From an uncultured Clostridia bacterium (GTDB taxonomy: Bacteria; Bacillota; Clostridia; Christensenellales; Pumilibacteraceae), in contig CAMWLQ010000013.1 of NCBI GenBank assembly GCA_947175195.1, forward strand, positions 1-33,478: DNA of 33,478 nucleotides, written 5' to 3'. The translations under genes were made by a program, and so were the position numbers. The notes under the pieces were generated by a model. It was not told the origin of the DNA. It made no database searches and worked only from the letters and a program-made list of their open reading frames with translations. Below, piece by piece: positions 30,607 to 33,478 of the stretch (position 1 is the first letter of the stretch; the number at the start of each line of letters is the position of its first letter).

Positions 30607-32370
30607 ATGAAAAAAGAAAAGACCAAAAAACAGTCGACCCTGCGTCGGCTCATGAAATACCTAAAGCCGCACGGCGGACTGCTCGCGCTCGCATTTTTGT
30701 GCGCGGTCATCACGGCTGCGGCAATGCTGTTTACTCCCGTCATTATCGGCGAGGCGGTGGACTGCATTGTAGGCAAGGGCAACGTCAATTTCGATAAACT
30801 TGCAATATGTCTTTGCGTGCTTGCGGGACTTATTGCCGCGGTACTGCTGTTTCAGTGGCTTATGAACTTGTGTGCCAACCGCGCCGCGCACCTTGCGGTA
30901 GCCGACGCGCGCAAGGCGGGATTTTCCGCAATCGTGGACGCGCCGCTGTCATACGTTGACACTCAATCCCCCGGTGACGTCACCGCGCGCATATCGGTGG
31001 ACGCCGACCAAATAGCGGACGGCATTGTTCAGGGCGCAACGCAAATCTTTACGGGCGTGGTAACGATAATCGGCACGCTCGTGTTTATGATACGAATCAG
31101 CCCGTGGATCGCGCTTGCGGTGGCTGCGCTCACCCCGCTGTCGCTTTTGGTATCGTACTTTGTCGCACGCGGCTCGCACAAATACTTTACCGAGCAAACG
31201 GCAGTGCGCGGCGAGCTGTATGCGCGCACCGAGGAAACGGTGCGAAACCGCGCGTTAGTCGCCGCATACGGTTATGCCGAGCGCGCCGAACGCGATTTCG
31301 ACGCAACCAACAACGACCTGAAACGCTGCGGGTTTAAAGCGTTATGCTTTTCGTCGCTCGTCAATCCGTCAACGCGACTTATCAACTCCCTTGTGTACGC
31401 GGTGGCGGCTGTCATGGGCACGGTGTTTGCAATCAACGGTCAAGTAACAGTCGGCGGCATAACGCAGCTGTTGCTGTACGCCAACCAGTTCGCCCGCCCG
31501 CTCAACGAGATTACGGGTGTTATCACCGAGTTCCAAACCTCGCTCGCCGCGGCAAAACGCATACTCGATTTGTCCGACGTTCCGCCGCAGGACGACAGCG
31601 GCGCCGAGCTTAAATCGGACGGAAATATCGCCGTGAGCAATCTCGACTTTTCGTACGTGCCCGACCGTCCGCTTATACAAGACATGAACGTCGCGGTAGA
31701 CAAGGGCACGCTGGTCGCAATAGTCGGGCGCACTGGCTGCGGAAAAACCACGCTAATCAATTTGTTAATGCGCTTTTACGATCCCAACAGCGGGGATATA
31801 CTTTTTGACGGTGTGTCCGCCGAGGAATTCAGTCGCAGCAGCATACGCAAAAACTTTGGCATGGTGCTGCAAGACAGCTGGATATTCAAAGGCACGGTGC
31901 GCGATAATATAGCCTACGGCAAGCCCGACGCCACCGACGACGAGGTGCGCGCCGCCGCGCGTGCCGCCGATATAGACGGCTTTATCGAGCGCCTGCCCAA
32001 CGGCTACGACACGATAATAGACGACGGCGACGGAATTTCCCAAGGTCAAAAACAGCTGATAAACATTGCGCGAATTATGCTTGTAGACCCGCCCATGCTC
32101 ATACTGGACGAGGCGACGAGCAACATAGACACGCGTACCGAAAAGCGCGTTCAGGCTGCGTTCGACAAGCTCCTACGCCCCGAAAACGGCAGCAAAAAAA
32201 CAGGCTTTGTCGTTGCGCACCGACTGTCCACGATAGTCCACGCCGATATTATCCTCGTAATGGACAAAGGTCAAATTATAGAACGCGGCACGCACACCGA
32301 GCTACTCAAAAAGAACGGCGCTTACGCCGCGCTGTACCAAGCACAATTCGCACGCACGGAAAACGCATAA
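30607..32370 (+). CDS. ABC exporter subunit 2, catalytic half
   Basis: A 587-residue half-transporter: cytoplasmic Lys-rich start, six TM helices (about 22-320), then a nucleotide-binding domain with Walker A GRTGCGKT (374-381), degenerate signature ISQGQ (477-481), Walker B LILDE with catalytic E502, and switch H538. Paired with the preceding subunit, one composite site (this Walker/E502/H538 with LSGGQ of subunit 1) is complete and the other is degenerate. The ATG lies 5 nt after the subunit 1 stop and has no ribosome binding site of its own, so translation is probably coupled. A TTG at 30583 inside the preceding gene is a weaker alternative. Confidence 0.92.
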   Translation: MKKEKTKKQSTLRRLMKYLKPHGGLLALAFLCAVITAAAMLFTPVIIGEAVDCIVGKGNVNFDKLAICLCVLAGLIAAVLLFQWLMNLCANRAAHLAVADARKAGFSAIVDAPLSYVDTQSPGDVTARISVDADQIADGIVQGATQIFTGVVTIIGTLVFMIRISPWIALAVAALTPLSLLVSYFVARGSHKYFTEQTAVRGELYARTEETVRNRALVAAYGYAERAERDFDATNNDLKRCGFKALCFSSLVNPSTRLINSLVYAVAAVMGTVFAINGQVTVGGITQLLLYANQFARPLNEITGVITEFQTSLAAAKRILDLSDVPPQDDSGAELKSDGNIAVSNLDFSYVPDRPLIQDMNVAVDKGTLVAIVGRTGCGKTTLINLLMRFYDPNSGDILFDGVSAEEFSRSSIRKNFGMVLQDSWIFKGTVRDNIAYGKPDATDDEVRAAARAADIDGFIERLPNGYDTIIDDGDGISQGQKQLINIARIMLVDPPMLILDEATSNIDTRTEKRVQAAFDKLLRPENGSKKTGFVVAHRLSTIVHADIILVMDKGQIIERGTHTELLKKNGAYAALYQAQFARTENA

Positions 32371-32390
32371 TATGCATAAACATATTATGC
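32365..32390. promoter_or_regulatory. Intercistronic hairpin over the ABC stop, abutting the cysK start
   Basis: GCATAATATG (32365-32374) and CATATTATGC (32381-32390) form a perfect 10-bp stem with a 6-nt loop. The stop codon of the ABC gene (32368-32370) lies in the 5' arm and the cysK ATG is 1 nt beyond the 3' arm. No T-run follows, so it is not a terminator; an RNA-processing or translation-control element, or an operator, is possible. Confidence 0.5.
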
Positions 32391-32391
32391 T

Positions 32392-33321
32392 ATGACAATA
32401 CACAAATCAATCAATACCATAATAGGCAATACTCCCCTTTTGCAAACGGCTAATTACAGTCGCGCACACAACCTCGGCGCGGCTGTTTTTGCTAAGCTCG
32501 AATACCTCAATCCCTGCGGCTCGGTTAAGGACAGGATTGCCGCCGCAATGATAGACGACGCCGTAGCAAGCGGCAGGCTCAAAGCGGGCGGCACGGTAAT
32601 AGAGCCGACCTCGGGAAACACGGGCATTGCGCTCGCCGCTGTCGCAACATCGCGCGGATTTAATATGATTGTGGTAATGCCCGAAACAATGAGCATAGAA
32701 CGCCGAAATATAATAAAGGCGTACGGCGCGCAAATCGTTTTGACCGAGGGCAAACAAGGCATGAAGGGCGCGATTGCAAAAGCGGAAGAGCTTTCGCAAT
32801 CGATAGACGGCGCAATCGTTATGGGACAGTTTATAAACCCGCAAAACCCGCTTGCACACTACCGAACGACAGGTCCCGAAATATGGCGGGACACCGACGG
32901 CAAGGTGGATATATTCGTGGCGGGCGTAGGTACGGGCGGAACGCTTTCCGGCACTGGCAAATACCTAAAAGAACAAAACCCGAATATCCAAATAATCGCG
33001 GTAGAGCCGAGCGGCTCACCCGTACTGTCGCAAGGCAAAAGCGGCGCGCACAGGATTCAAGGCATAGGCGCGGGCTTTGTTCCCGACACGCTTGATACGT
33101 CGGTGATTGACGAGGTCGTCACCGTTGCCGATGATGACGCATTCGGCGCGGCAAAGCAGCTTGGCAAAACCGAAGGCGTGCTATGCGGAATATCGAGCGG
33201 CGCCGCACTGTATGCCGCAACGGTAATAGCCAAGCGCCCGCAAAACGTCGGCAAAAATATAGTGGTAATACTCCCCGACTCCGCCGACAGGTATTATTCG
33301 ACAAAGCTGTTTGATAATTAA
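32392..33321 (+). CDS. cysK: Cysteine synthase (O-acetylserine sulfhydrylase)
   Basis: A 309-residue PLP enzyme making L-cysteine from O-acetylserine and sulfide. The PLP lysine is K46 in NPCGSVKDR, the substrate loop is TSGNTG (73-78), the PLP-phosphate loop is GVGTGGTLSG, and the ring-nitrogen serine lies in GISSGA. Full family length. The ATG at 32392 lacks a ribosome binding site and sits directly behind a hairpin 22 nt after the ABC gene, so it is either coupled or has an unrecognised start region. No cysE is adjacent. CysM-type or cystathionine beta-synthase-like relatives are less likely. Confidence 0.94.
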   Translation: MTIHKSINTIIGNTPLLQTANYSRAHNLGAAVFAKLEYLNPCGSVKDRIAAAMIDDAVASGRLKAGGTVIEPTSGNTGIALAAVATSRGFNMIVVMPETMSIERRNIIKAYGAQIVLTEGKQGMKGAIAKAEELSQSIDGAIVMGQFINPQNPLAHYRTTGPEIWRDTDGKVDIFVAGVGTGGTLSGTGKYLKEQNPNIQIIAVEPSGSPVLSQGKSGAHRIQGIGAGFVPDTLDTSVIDEVVTVADDDAFGAAKQLGKTEGVLCGISSGAALYAATVIAKRPQNVGKNIVVILPDSADRYYSTKLFDN

Positions 33322-33325
33322 GAAT

Positions 33326-33385
33326 GCGGCTGCGCCTGGATTTCTCCGCTCCGTTCGCTACGCTCACTTCGGTCGAAATGATGGG
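33326..33385. repeat. Dispersed repeat family C, right copy
   Basis: This is the reverse complement of 716-780 with few differences: GCGGCTG, CCTGGATTTCTCC, then GCTCACTTCGGTCGAAATGA. A partial copy in the opposite orientation follows at 33417-33444 (AACCACCCATCA, CCGACCGCAGCGGAG), giving an inverted pair around about 30 bp of AT-rich DNA. Nothing else is recognisable from 33445 to the window end. Confidence 0.8.
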
Positions 33386-33478
33386 AGTATGGAATTATCT
33401 TTTCTAATAGTACAGTCCAACCACCCATCACCCCGACCGCAGCGGAGGGGTGTAGGCAAAAAGGGCGACCCGCCGCAT

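Noticed and set aside
28916-33321. Biosynthetic gene cluster around the ABC exporter
   Set aside because: Only an exporter and cysK are present; no peptide precursor, synthetase or modifying enzyme is visible.

Overview
The window looks like a chromosomal segment from an endospore-forming, Gram-positive member of the Clostridia (Firmicutes), probably an uncultured gut lineage. This is inferred from gene content, not from a database match. The evidence is a yabP-yabQ pair, a CwlJ-type cortex hydrolase beside a GerQ-like small protein, DivIC, a lipobox lipoprotein, MgtE, PepV and sigma-A promoters close to TTGACA-17-TATAAT. Coding DNA has moderate-to-high GC while spacers are AT-rich. I see no phage, integrase, transposase or CRISPR array.

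Layout. 1-5500 is an accessory stretch: a 4-TM membrane protein, an XRE/GyrI-like regulator with an iron-sulfur-type flavoprotein, an atypical membrane-anchored polysaccharide deacetylase, an XRE regulator fused to a DUF1648/SdpI membrane domain, and a membrane-tethered pyrophosphatase-like protein. 5129-6246 holds tandem hairpin repeats, partial copies of a tRNA 3' end, an AT-rich orphan gene, a perfect 38-bp palindrome and an elongator tRNA-Met(CAT). 6379-12038 is mostly housekeeping: HIT-GNAT, pepV-trxA, gltX, divIC, ppx/gppA. 12137-12943 is the putative GerQ-like/CwlJ germination pair. 13128-20403 holds a nucleoside phosphorylase, a one-TM protein downstream of ftsH, ftsH, a Big_2 lipoprotein and glpK. 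20607-25387 holds tex, yabQ, yabP and, divergently, mgtE. 25493-33321 holds a small Lys/Ala-rich protein, an overlapping Na/Pi-transporter and ribokinase pair, a heterodimeric ABC exporter and cysteine synthase.

Three dispersed non-coding repeat families occupy the spacers. Family A is a palindromic element of about 85-125 bp with four copies, each made of one alpha and one beta half in inverted orientation. Family B has two copies. Family C lies near both window ends in opposite orientation. Two genes (divIC and the first ABC subunit) have near-perfect promoters whose -10 box ends 9 nt before the ATG, with no Shine-Dalgarno, which predicts leaderless mRNAs. A third (the pyrophosphatase-like fusion) is similar with a weaker promoter.

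The best candidates for something undescribed are the tRNA-Met-flanked orphan-gene cassette, the regulator-SdpI fusion, the membrane-tethered pyrophosphatase-like protein, the leaderless promoter class and the alpha/beta composite repeats. No single obvious multi-gene novel system is visible. All promoter and terminator calls were made by eye from consensus and spacing.
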